From NCBI RefSeq assembly GCF_002024165.1, contig NZ_MWQN01000007.1, positions 1 through 32,328 of the forward strand: 32,328 nt of DNA, in the 5' to 3' direction. Shown here one piece after another: positions 16,650-24,246 of the stretch (positions within the stretch are counted from its first letter, which is position 1; the number at the start of each line of letters is the position of its first letter). This DNA is from Embleya scabrispora (GTDB lineage: Bacteria > Actinomycetota > Actinomycetes > Streptomycetales > Streptomycetaceae). The position numbers and the translations under genes were made by a program. The notes beneath the pieces are model-generated. The model made no database searches. It had not been told where the DNA came from and worked only from the letters and a program-made list of their open reading frames with translations.

Positions 16650-17471
16650 CTACCGTCCGAGGGCCGCTGCGGGCCACGGCACGACGGTTTCGGGGGCCGG
16701 TGGGGCGTGCAGGACGACCAGGTCGAACGCGCTCCACTCGGTGACCGCGCCAGGCACGCTTTTCCCGGTCTCGGGGTCGACGTGCGCGGCGACGGTCAGG
16801 CGCGTGGGCAGGGTGCGGGTGCTGCGGGCAGGGAAGTGGAAGACGCCGTTGCCGGTGCTCGGCGGTGCCTGGAACAGGATCTCGTCGCGCGGGCCCGCGT
16901 CCGGGCGGGGGGCGGCGCGGGTGGGGCCGGTGGCGATCAGCCGGGCGATCGCCGGGAGGTCGCCCATATCGGCCAACGTGTCGAGGCTCGACGCGGGTTG
17001 ACGACCGGTGGGGACCTCGACGAACGAGCCCGCGACGGCGTCGACGGCCGCGGGCCTGTCGCGGAAGTCCTCGACGCTGCGCCAGTAGCCGCGATCGCCC
17101 TTGACGTACAGGGCGTCGGCGGTCCTGCGGAACTCGGCGTGCCCGGACGGGGAATCGGCCTCGCCCCGGTACAGGCCCCGTGCGCGGATGTCCACGTCCA
17201 GGGTGACCGTCCAGTCGGCCTTCTCCGACGGCGCCCGGTCGGTCGAGCGCAGGGTCAGCCGCACCGAACGCACCTCCCGGGCCTGGGCGGTAAGCCTGCG
17301 CATGAACGCCGGGTGCATCAACTCCGCGTTGTCCAGACCCGCGGCCCCGTCCTCCTCACCCGCGTCGCCGCCGGACGAGGAGCACCCCGCGACGACGAAG
17401 GTGAACAGCAGGACGAACGCGGCGACCCGCCGCCGCGTCCTCGCGGTCCTCGTGCGCGTCGACAACGTCAT
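16650..17471 (-). CDS. Secreted lipoprotein, LprG/LppX-like
   Basis: 273 residues from ATG 17471, with GGGGGA eight bases upstream. The lipoprotein signal is clear: basic TRTRTARTRRR, hydrophobic VAAFVLLFTFVVAGC with the lipobox cysteine at about residue 30, then a Ser/Gly linker. The mature part begins with a helix (LMHPAFMRRLTAQAREVRSV). It continues with antiparallel strands such as VRLTLRST, DWTVTLDVDIRARGLYRGE, ADALYVKGDRGYWRSVEDF and TRLTVAAHVDPETGKSVPG. This is the pattern of actinobacterial LppX/LprA/F/G lipid-binding lipoproteins. It is expected on the outer face of the cell membrane. It is a stand-alone gene and intact; the exact ligand is unknown. Confidence 0.78.
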   Translation of the reverse strand: MTLSTRTRTARTRRRVAAFVLLFTFVVAGCSSSGGDAGEEDGAAGLDNAELMHPAFMRRLTAQAREVRSVRLTLRSTDRAPSEKADWTVTLDVDIRARGLYRGEADSPSGHAEFRRTADALYVKGDRGYWRSVEDFRDRPAAVDAVAGSFVEVPTGRQPASSLDTLADMGDLPAIARLIATGPTRAAPRPDAGPRDEILFQAPPSTGNGVFHFPARSTRTLPTRLTVAAHVDPETGKSVPGAVTEWSAFDLVVLHAPPAPETVVPWPAAALGR

Positions 17472-17922
17472 GTCTGATTCCCCCGGAGGCAACGAAGGTC
17501 GCGACCCCACCGACCACAACCGTGCACCATGATCACCGCGACACGACAACGATCCGACACCGGGTGGCTTCACACGCCCCACGGCTCCCGATCCGTGGGA
17601 TGCCACGTGTACCAACCGTGACGAGCAGGCGATGGGCGACTTGACCCTGGCGCCCGAATCGGGCGCCCCGTGAGCCTCGCCGAGCGTCTCCTCCCTGCTG
17701 CGGAAGAGACGAATCCGTAGCTCGACATTCCGCACAACCGCATCCCACCCGATCGGCAGGGAAATTCCGGGCGTCGGTCGCTCGAGTCGCTTCCGGTGCC
17801 TCGGGCTCGGCGTGTCGGGGAGCGTACGACAACGAGGCATCCGGGATCACGGTCTTGCCGTCGCTCGTCGTGGCGTCATGCTCGAAGCGTCATCTCGCCG
17901 TCGAGGACGTGGGGGCCCCGTC
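17472..17922. other. Upstream region of the lipoprotein gene; no gene seen
   Basis: These 450 bases hold no convincing protein in six frames. The region must carry the promoter of the minus-strand lipoprotein gene, but I could not place -10/-35 boxes with confidence. A plus-strand GTG at 17923 opens a short Pro-rich frame (MSDHSKPPAAPQPDP) that does not close sensibly and may be a remnant. Confidence 0.4.
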
Positions 17923-18055
17923 GTGAGTGATCACAGCAAGCCGCCGGCGGCGCCCCAACCCGATCCGCCGCAACCCGACCCAAGCAGATGCAGGACGGCG
18001 CGCTGCCCGGCATCGGTAACCCCGGCCCGGGGCGGCGCAAGAAGGGCAAGCCGTC

Positions 18056-18320
18056 GTGCGCGACGACGCCGAGATCGTGGGCACCCTCGACGCCAAGGGC
18101 GCCTTCCCCACCCCGTGGGTGCGCGAGGCCATGCTCGCCGTCCCACGGGCCGCGTTCGCACCCGACACCGTTTGGCGCGCCGCCCCCGCAACAGGCCGCT
18201 ACACCCCGATCGACCGGCACTCGGACCCCGACGCGTGGGCCGAGGCGGTACTGCGCCCCGACCCCGTGGTCACCCAGGTCAACGACGGCACCGCCGACAC
18301 GGTCGGCGAAGTGGCGAGCA
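18056..18320 (+). pseudogene. N-terminal part of a Tgm-type (PCMT-like) methyltransferase
   Basis: From GTG 18056 the protein reads FPTPWVREAMLAVPRAAFAP, RYTPIDRHSDPDAWAEAVLR, and PDPVVTQVNDGTADTVGE. This is the N-terminal domain of the methyltransferase of ATP-grasp peptide systems (the family that methylates Asp carboxylates in graspetides on the way to aspartimide). The expected next segment (TSSSSQPxLMxxMLEALD, then the SAM-binding EIGTGTGYN) is missing. Instead the opposite strand becomes IS1182 transposase from about 18340. The missing part is present, in opposite orientation, at 22255-23150. Confidence 0.75.
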
Positions 18321-18334
18321 GCTCGCTCAGCGAT

Positions 18335-19149
18335 CTTCCCGCCGTTGCGGGCTTCGGGGTCATACGGGGTGACCAGGCGCGTGGCGCCCGGCAGGCGGTC
18401 TTTTGGGGCCCGGCGAGCCACTTCGCCCTCGACCAGGTGGAAGTGTTGGACCCACACCCGTCGCAGGATCTCCACCTCGGGCAGTGTCGGTAGCGCCGGC
18501 GGAGCATCGTCCTCCCGGATCATCCGCAACAGGTGCATGCCGTCGGCGCCGATCCGCTTGTAGACCCGCGTGCGCTTCGACCGGTCCTTGGGGAAGCGGG
18601 ATTCCTCGGCGCGGGTGGCATAGTGCCTGAACCAGTCGGGCAGCGCACGCTCACCCAGCCAGTCCGGCTCGGCGCGGGCCACCGCGTTCAGGGCCGCTCG
18701 AAGGCTCTCCGCCACCAGCTCCAACTGGTTCAGCTCACGCACTGCGGAGAGCACGTGCGTGGAGTCCGTCCGCGCTCGACCGGCGGCGGTAACCAGTCCT
18801 CGATGCCGAGCCGCGGCCAGAACGCCGTCCAGGATCTTCCGACCGCCGTCCGCACCGATCAGCCGGTCCCTGAACTCCGAGAGGACTGAGTGAATCGAAG
18901 CCCGCGTCGGTGAGCTCGAGCCCGAGCGCGGTTCTCCACGAACTGCAACACGAGAATCGCGGCCAACCGGCCCGGTGACCAGGCATGCCTGCCCCGCGCC
19001 GGGAACAGACCGGCGAAGTTCTCATCACGGAACGACACCCCCAGTTCGTCCCGGACCCTGATCGCCAGGCTGCCCTTCGGAAACGCAGATCGTGCCACCC
19101 GCACGGTCTCCACCGGAACGTCCCCCGCCACCTGCGGCCTCATCGACAT
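18335..19149 (-). pseudogene. IS1182-family transposase, N-terminal half, multiply broken
   Basis: Beginning at ATG 19149 it reads MSMRPQVAGDVPVETVRVAR, AFPKGSLAIRVRDELGVSFR and FAGLFPARGRHAWSPGRLAA, the signature N-terminus of IS1182 transposases. The family's segment with DRQAAxAVRxRxDWKY is deleted. Other frames then carry ALGLELTDAGFD and HVLSAVRELNQLELVAESLR, and further on PDWLGERALPDWFRHYATRA, PEVEILRRVWVQHFH and LVTPYDPEARNGGK. Sequence then departs from the family where VKRGxxWxGYKxHLTE is expected. At least two frame changes and two deletions make it inactive. Confidence 0.85.
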
Positions 19150-19170
19150 GCGAACCCACCCCAAACAACA

Positions 19171-19213
19171 ACGTCGGCCTTCGAGACCACAACTGGGTCT
19201 CGAAGGCCGACGT
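19171..19213. terminator. 18-bp perfect hairpin at the IS end
   Basis: ACGTCGGCCTTCGAGACC and its exact complement flank a 7-base loop (ACAACTG). It lies just upstream of the transposase start. It probably blocks transcription into the element or forms part of its terminal region. It is much stronger than any other hairpin in the window. Confidence 0.7.
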
Positions 19214-19729
19214 CACGCCCCAGGCCCTATTCGCCAACAGCGTCCACACAGGGGTCGGAGCCCGTCCTCGTCATGTCCGGGCATCGTGAACACGAGCGGC
19301 GGTTGGATGCCCAGCGGTCGGAGCGGGAAGAGGCGGAACGGGCACGCCTGATGGGGGGCGACGAAGACAAAAGCGCGGAGCAGCGGTGTCCCGTCCGTCC
19401 AAAGGCCTCGCGCCAGCGTTCGCGGAGGCCGAGCGGGTGGGGCGGGAGCGTGAGGGCGCCCGCCAGCCGGCCATTCGGTGGGATCGCCGCCTCGGCCGCC
19501 CATGGACGCGGCGGGCCGAACGCCCCCGGGTGTTCTCGCCGGGCCTGGGCGGGGGTGCGCGGATCGTTCGCCGGAGTCGGTCTCTTCGCCGGGGTGTCCA
19601 ACGAGGCTCGGTCGTCGGCGGTTTCGTCGCGTCCGGTGCGACGCCGGGGTCGTCGGCGGCGGTCGCGGTCGGCCCGCGGCGGCCGGGACGGGACGGTCGG
19701 TTCTGGGGTCAACCGTCCCGTCGTCGCAA
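19214..19729. repeat. Non-coding gap with repeat E2 (core 19607-19680)
   Basis: No gene is supported here. About 19570-19735 is a diverged copy of 8955-9110. Its core GGTCGTCGGCGGTTTCGTCG, then CGTCCGGTGCGACGCCGGGG, aligns with E1 and E3. The similarity joins directly to the duplicated gene at 19730-20656, so gene plus downstream flank were duplicated together. Confidence 0.6.
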
Positions 19730-20656
19730 TCAGTGGCGGCACACGGCGTCAGTTTGTGGAATGGCCGCTGCCCGGGTACTCCTCGGGGGCAGCGAGTCCC
19801 ATTCGGTGTTCGCGCCGTCGCGCGTGACCATGAACAACGGACGCGACCGCATGACCGGCCCGACCGGTTGCTCGCACATCACGATCCCGGAATCGTCCGG
19901 CCCCGCGTAGCCCGTGATCGAGTAGCGAAGCCAGACGCCCCGTGCCTGGGCATACGCGATCGCCTCGCGCTCCAACTCCGCCCGGTCCCTGCCGACCAGC
20001 GCGAGTCCGTCACAGGCGACCCTGGGACCGTGCACGGCGTCGACGGCGACGCAGAACAGCCCCACCGCCCGACTCACATACGCCGTGACCGCGAGCGGCG
20101 AAGCGGTCGGCTCGCCACGACGGACCTCGATCCTCCACGTCCGCGAGAAGGTCGCTCGGCGCGGCACACCATCGCCGACGCTCGTCCGGCCGGGTATCCC
20201 GGCCGCCGCCCCGACTACCTCGTCCACGGTCATACCGAACCGGAACGGTCCCACGCCCACAGCCTGCGCGTACGACCACTCGTCCCACCCGGCTGCCCCG
20301 ACCTCGGAAACCGCGGTCGGCCCCGTGAAAGCCCCCGGGACCTGTCGCCGCCCGGAGACCGGGACGTCGTCCGGCACCCGGGTCGGCGCCCCGTCCCACT
20401 CGTCCGCATCCGCCGGCACGGCTGGGATCGGCGGACGCGGGGGCCGGTCGGCGAGGACCTCCTCGAGGTGTTCGTGCTCGTACCGCTCGATCGCATACGC
20501 CAGAGCCTCGTACACGTCGTCGGCCAACTGCGGCTCCCACCCCCTGCGGCGGGCGTGATCCACCGCGAAGACGGCGGCGACCGCCCGGGTATACGCGTCG
20601 AAATCGGCGAATGGGGCGTCGGACGCCGGAAGATCGGTCACGGGAACGATCATCAT
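19730..20656 (-). CDS. Two-domain VGPxRFGMT protein, copy 2 (altered C-terminus)
   Basis: About 308 residues from ATG 20656 (ATG 20653 also possible). It is very similar throughout to the protein at 9125: FDAYTRAVAAVFAVDHARRR, YEHEHLEEVLADRPPRPP, VGVGPFRFGMTVDEVVGAAA, VRRGEPTASPLAVTAYVSR, then RSRPLFMVTRDGANTEWDSL. After EWDSLP the frame differs: copy 1 has SEEYPGNGDPLV, copy 2 reads PRSTRAAAIPQTDAVCRH. One base is missing in copy 2 near 19780. In the other frame the expected EEYPGSGHSTN and a stop at 19751 are still present. The rest is open, so it may still make a functional protein. Function unknown. Confidence 0.75.
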   Translation of the reverse strand: MMIVPVTDLPASDAPFADFDAYTRAVAAVFAVDHARRRGWEPQLADDVYEALAYAIERYEHEHLEEVLADRPPRPPIPAVPADADEWDGAPTRVPDDVPVSGRRQVPGAFTGPTAVSEVGAAGWDEWSYAQAVGVGPFRFGMTVDEVVGAAAGIPGRTSVGDGVPRRATFSRTWRIEVRRGEPTASPLAVTAYVSRAVGLFCVAVDAVHGPRVACDGLALVGRDRAELEREAIAYAQARGVWLRYSITGYAGPDDSGIVMCEQPVGPVMRSRPLFMVTRDGANTEWDSLPPRSTRAAAIPQTDAVCRH

Positions 20657-21130
20657 CGACGGCCCCGACACCGGGCGCACGACTGCATCGGCCGCGTGCG
20701 GGGCCGGCGCAGCCTGGCGAGGCCCGGGTCGGGGGCGACATCGGAGACGCGGTCGGGCACCCGGGTCGGAAGGCAACGACCGCACCGAGTCGATCGCCGC
20801 CGTACGGCATCGCCTCACGCGGGTGACACGGCATGGTCCACGCGCCGCACCCACCGCGACCCGCCGGCGCCGAACACGGTTTCTTCGACGCCGAGTTCGC
20901 GGCCACAGCCGGCGGCGGAATCGGCTCGTTCGGCAGGCGATCGTCACGGGGCGACATACGAACGACGTGCCGGTGCCGCCGGCGGCCGAGCCCCACACGT
21001 TCGGCGCCGTCCACCGTCCGGTGTTCGGGCATGGCTGCCCGGGCCCGTCGCGAGCAGGGTCTCGCTGTCTGCCGCAACTGGGCTTGAAGGCGTGATGTCG
21101 GTCAGTCGTTCATGATCAGGCCGGTTGAGG
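20657..21130. other. Gap without a supported gene
   Basis: These 474 bases hold no convincing coding frame. The similarity to the other VGPxRFGMT copy ends about 15 bases beyond the start codons (at the GGCCCCGACAC sequence), so the duplication did not include an extended promoter. Confidence 0.45.
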
Positions 21131-22009
21131 TCATCCCGCCCGGGATCGAGTCGGCGCGGTCCGTAGCCGGGTGCTCTGGGCCCGGTTGCGGGCCCGGATG
21201 GTCCGGCGCTCCCCGGCCTCGGCAAGCACCACGGCTCTGGCTTCCTCTCCGGCGTCGAACGCCGCCGGAGAGAAGCGGTCGCCGGCCCTGACGTGTCGTT
21301 CCCAGTCGTCCCGCCAGAACTCCACCGTCCAGCCCGGCCACAACTCCGGTACCCGGTAGGCCTGTGGCGAGGAGAAGAGGGACCACCAGCCCAGATGGGG
21401 GCGTTCCGGGTCGAGGTGGATGCCGGCGTTGACGTGCAGGTGGCAGCTTCCGTGCCTGGGGGCGTTTGCGAGGCGGTCGAGCAGGGCGGTGCCCTCGCGA
21501 ACAGGGTGATCGAAAGCGTCGGAGGCGACGTGGCAGCGGCCGGCGCCGACGGTGATCACCACACCGCCCGGGTCGGGCCCGGCCAAGTCCTCGTCGCCGG
21601 GGGCGAGAAACGGGGCCAAAGAGGGGTCCGAATCGCGGCAGCGGACGTACTCCGGGTCCAGCCCGACGTACTCACGCAGTTCGGCCGGGCCGTCGTACAG
21701 CCAGCGAATCTCCCAGTCCGGCCACGCGGTTCGGATCAGCTCGAACATGGCCGCGCGATGGCGGAGCTCGGTGCTGGGTCCCTCCCAGGCGAAGAACAGG
21801 AGCACCTTCCGGCCGAGGTCGAGAAGTATTCCGCCCTGGGCCATGGTGTCGTCCAACCACCAGCCGTCTCGGCGGAGTCCGGGAAGCATGGCGAGAACCG
21901 GCTTCGGCCCTTCCAACAGGTCGAGGTCGATTCCGACCGCCCAGCCGGTCCAGTACAGCTCATGTGTGCCGTTCTCGCGGACCACGATGACGTTGGCTCT
22001 GTCTCCCAT
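21131..22009 (-). CDS. MGDRANV-type hypothetical protein
   Basis: 292 residues from ATG 22009; the frame is open to 22045, but family members start MGDRANVIVVxENG. It reads MGDRANVIVVRENGTHELYW, GPKPVLAMLPGLRRDGWWLD, GGILLDLGRKVLLFFAWEGP, AWPDWEIRWLYDGPAELREY, then WWSLFSSPQAYRVPELWPGW and VEFWRDDWERHV. It is soluble, rich in Trp and acidic. Related proteins are found in actinomycetes and deinococci without a known function. An orphan immunity-type role is conceivable from the neighbourhood. The gene is intact, and the C-terminal 25 residues are basic and low in complexity. Confidence 0.78.
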   Translation of the reverse strand: MGDRANVIVVRENGTHELYWTGWAVGIDLDLLEGPKPVLAMLPGLRRDGWWLDDTMAQGGILLDLGRKVLLFFAWEGPSTELRHRAAMFELIRTAWPDWEIRWLYDGPAELREYVGLDPEYVRCRDSDPSLAPFLAPGDEDLAGPDPGGVVITVGAGRCHVASDAFDHPVREGTALLDRLANAPRHGSCHLHVNAGIHLDPERPHLGWWSLFSSPQAYRVPELWPGWTVEFWRDDWERHVRAGDRFSPAAFDAGEEARAVVLAEAGERRTIRARNRAQSTRLRTAPTRSRAG

Positions 22010-22131
22010 TGGGTCAGCATGACCGGGCGGGATGCTGTCGACCATCCGTTTTCTTCTCGGCCGCCGCGGTGCTCAGCCGCGCGGCGGGCTGCCCTCCTCC
22101 GACTCGGAACGGCGGGCACCGAGCTCGCGCG

Positions 22132-22174
22132 CCTGGTGTTCGCTGTCGGGGCCACGGTCACGGCGAACACCAGG
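22132..22174. terminator. 12-bp perfect hairpin
   Basis: CCTGGTGTTCGC and GCGAACACCAGG flank a 19-base loop. It lies about 80 bases after the stop of the methyltransferase remnant on the minus strand and before the MGDRANV gene, so it is a likely terminator for the former. Confidence 0.6.
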
Positions 22175-22251
22175 CGGCCCCACCGGCCGGATTGCGAGGA
22201 GCCGGGCGCCGGTCGGTTCCGTGGGCATCGCGGCCGCGCACTACAGCTTGT

Positions 22252-23150
22252 TCACAGCGTCCAGGTGTGCGCACGTCCGTCCGGCGCCGCGAGGCGGACG
22301 TGTTGGCCACTCGGCCCCACCTCCAGAGTGAACCACTCGCGGCGTGGACGATTCAGCTCCAGCCACAGGCGATGCGCCCGCTCGATCGGCGCCCACAGGT
22401 CCCGCCTACCGGTCCACGCGACATCGGCGCTGCGGTCGGTCTCCGTGACGGTGGTCGCGCAGCCGTCGGGGGTGCGCAGGGTGGTGGTGTGGCGGCCGTC
22501 GGTGCGGGTGAAGGACCGGGTGGTGTGGGGGCGAGGTGGAGCTGGGCGAAGAAGGAGAACGTCCAGTCGTCCAGGACCCCAGGGGTCAGCACCGAGGTGC
22601 GGTGGTGCGTCTCGACACGACCGACCGTTCGGCCGGCGGGCCCGTCGTCGGGGGCGGCGTCGGGGGCGGCAGCGTCGGACAACAGGGGCATGAAGGCGGC
22701 GGGGGTGTGCATGAGGCGGCCCGACGCGGTGCCGTCGGGGAGTTTCTTCAGCCAGGCGATCGACCCGCCCGCGAGGGTGCCCTTGAGCGGGATCACCAAC
22801 ACCGCGCCCGGCGCGCATGTTCGATCCACGTCTTCGGGATGCGCGGGACGGAGGCGGTCGCGATCAGCCGGTCCTACGGGGCGTTCGGGGCCCAGCCGGT
22901 CGTGCCGTCGGCCAGGACGACGTCGGGAGTGAAACCCGCAGTCTCGAGACGTTCGCGAGCGGTGTCGACCAGGTGCGGGGTGTGGTCCACGGTGGTGACA
23001 TGGTCCGCCCCGACCAGCCGGCACAACAGGGCGGTGTTGTAGCCGCTGCCGGTGCCGATCTCCAACGTGCGGGCGCCCGGGACGGGGTCGAGGGCGTCGA
23101 GCATGTCGGCTGGCCGACGCTGCGCCCCGACCAGCCGGTCACTCGCGGAG
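22252..23150 (-). pseudogene. C-terminal part of a Tgm-type methyltransferase, with stop codon and frameshifts
   Basis: In transcript order: SSASDRLVGAQRRPADMLDA, then the SAM-binding ARTLEIGTGSGYNTALLCRL, HVTTVDHTPHLVDTARERLE, VVLADGTTGWAPNAP. A TAG at 22874-22876 replaces the expected Tyr, and the same frame continues DRLIATASVPRIPKTWIEH. One base is missing near 22815; the next frame gives GAVLVIPLKGTLAGGSIAWL and DWTFSFFAQLHLAP. Another base is missing near 22530; the last frame gives TRTDGRHTTTLRTPDGC, LWAPIERAHRLWLELNRPRR and EWFTLEVGPSGQHVRL. This is the family that modifies graspetides with an Asp O-methyl ester. The N-terminal 90 residues are absent but are found at 18056 on the other strand. 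Confidence 0.82.
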
Positions 23151-23437
23151 CTCTGGTCGTCAACCATCAGCACAAGCTCGACCCGGCGCAGCGCACGCCG
23201 GAAGTGTACGGGCGCCGCGCGTTCGTAGACGCCCTCCAGCACCCGGTCATTCCCGCCATCGATCTCTTCGGGTGGTGGCGGACCGAGGACTGGGCGGCTG
23301 TGCGTGCTGCCATCGTTGGGCAGCACCACAGCACGGCGCCGAGCGGGCCCGCGCCCGCGAAGCCGGAAACACCTGCCGCGCCGCGGCGCGGCTTCTGGTC
23401 CCGCCTGGGCCGCTCCGCCGACCCGACCGACTCCTGA
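23145..23437 (+). pseudogene. C-terminal fragment of an unrecognised protein
   Basis: The frame reads VVNHQHKLDPAQRTPEVYGR, RAFVDALQHPVIPAIDLFGW, WRTEDWAAVRAAIVGQH and a Pro-rich tail ending RLGRSADPTDS. It has good coding character, but its upstream part is antisense to the methyltransferase remnant, so the N-terminus is missing. The break coincides with the end of the methyltransferase fragment, near 23150. No family is recognised. Confidence 0.4.
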
Positions 23438-23446
23438 AGGCACCAC

Positions 23447-23835
23447 CAGCCGCGGCACGCGGTCCCCACGGCGGCGGCGGGCTGTTCGCCGCACCCAGGC
23501 CGTCCAAGCGCTCGGGATCGGCCGGCGGCGCGGGCGTGCGCCGGGTCAGCCGCAGCACCCGGTCGGCCGTCAGCGCCCAAGCCCCGGTGGGCAGTGCCGT
23601 GCCGTGCGGGGTGCCGTCGACCAGGACCAGGGTGTGGTCCTCGCCGAGATCGACCGAGGCCAGCGTTCCGCTCACCCACCCGCCGTCGGCGGTGAACGCG
23701 AGATCCACCGGCGCCGAGGACGCGATCACAGCCTGCCCGCCGACCGACAGGGCCTGGGGATCACACACCGCGCCGTCGATCCGTACGGTGCCGCCCGGGA
23801 CGGCGCAGGAAACCCCAATTTGGTGAAGCCGCCGG
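23447..23835 (-). pseudogene. Fragment of an unrecognised beta-rich protein
   Basis: On the minus strand the frame reads CAVPGGTVRIDGAVCDPQAL, GGQAVIASSAPVDLAFTADG, VSGTLASVDLGEDHTLVLVD and GTALPTGAWALTADRVLRLT before becoming Pro/Gly-rich. The composition suggests a true beta-rich protein segment, but no start codon with a ribosome site and no natural end can be chosen. Its family is unknown. It may be one more piece of the rearranged region. Confidence 0.35.
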
Positions 23836-24015
23836 TTTCGGGTTCGGGCCGCGCGCGACTTCCACGCTGTGACACCGCGCGGCGGCACCCCGCGCCGACT
23901 CCGACGACCTCCTCCGCTCGAGAGCGGCGACGCCCCCGGCACGAGAGGCGTGATCCTTCAGGTGAACCAAAACCCAAATCTCATGCTCTAGAGACCAGTG
24001 TGCGTCGCTGTTAGC

Positions 24016-24042
24016 TTCACAAGCGTCAACCGCTGTTGTGAA
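24016..24042. promoter_or_regulatory. Dyad in the promoter region of the restriction-modification operon
   Basis: TTCACAA (24016) and TTGTGAA (24036) form a perfect 7-bp dyad with centres 20 bp apart, in the only clearly AT-rich stretch near the operon start (23960-24060). It lies 20-45 bases before the first gene and overlaps where a promoter would be. It is a candidate operator for a control protein not seen in the window. Confidence 0.5.
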
Positions 24043-24060
24043 CAAGGGGATTCTGCGGAT

Positions 24061-24246
24061 ATGCGGCGCAAAGTCATGTGGCTGACCATGATCATTCAGG
24101 CCTCGATCATCGTCGGGTTGTCGGCGGGGATCCTTCAGGCCGCCGGTGGTTCCGGCATCACGGGCGCCATCCAGTACGGTGCCGGCGCCTTCGCGGGATC
24201 GGTGGCGCTGGGCTTGCTGGTCACCACGTCGCTGAAGATTCTGTGA
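24061..24246 (+). CDS. 61-aa two-helix membrane peptide, first gene of the HsdM operon
   Basis: From ATG 24061 (AAGGGGA ten bases upstream) it reads MRRKVMWLTMIIQASIIVGL, SAGILQAAGGSGITGAIQYG and AGAFAGSVALGLLVTTSLKI, ending with Leu. There are two hydrophobic helices (about 6-27 and 39-58) joined by a Gly-rich turn, with a positive N-terminus. Its TGA overlaps the GTG start of the methylase gene (GTGA), so the two are translationally coupled. Small membrane peptides of this kind are not a standard part of type I systems. It could be a membrane anchor, a holin-like effector, or a leader with only a coupling function. Confidence 0.75.
   Translation: MRRKVMWLTMIIQASIIVGLSAGILQAAGGSGITGAIQYGAGAFAGSVALGLLVTTSLKIL

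Larger units (their letters stand above)
18335..19213 (-). mobile_element. Truncated IS1182-type insertion sequence
   Basis: The element is represented by the degraded transposase at 18335-19149 and the strong hairpin at 19171-19213 beyond its start. The C-terminal half of the transposase, with the catalytic DDE residues and the far terminus, is gone; the break lies next to the truncated methyltransferase. No target-site duplication can be identified because one end is missing. Confidence 0.7.

Noticed and set aside
17923-18060. Possible small RiPP precursor before the methyltransferase fragment (MSDHSKPPAAPQPDP, and GALPGIGNPGPGRRKKGKPS in another frame)
   Set aside because: There is no closing stop, a frame change is needed, and no match to known precursor leaders.
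14199-19505. Short similarity between 14199-14226 and 19478-19505 (GTGGGAxCGCxGCxTCGGCC)
   Set aside because: About 24 of 28 bases match, but at this GC content and length it could be chance, and the flanks do not align clearly.
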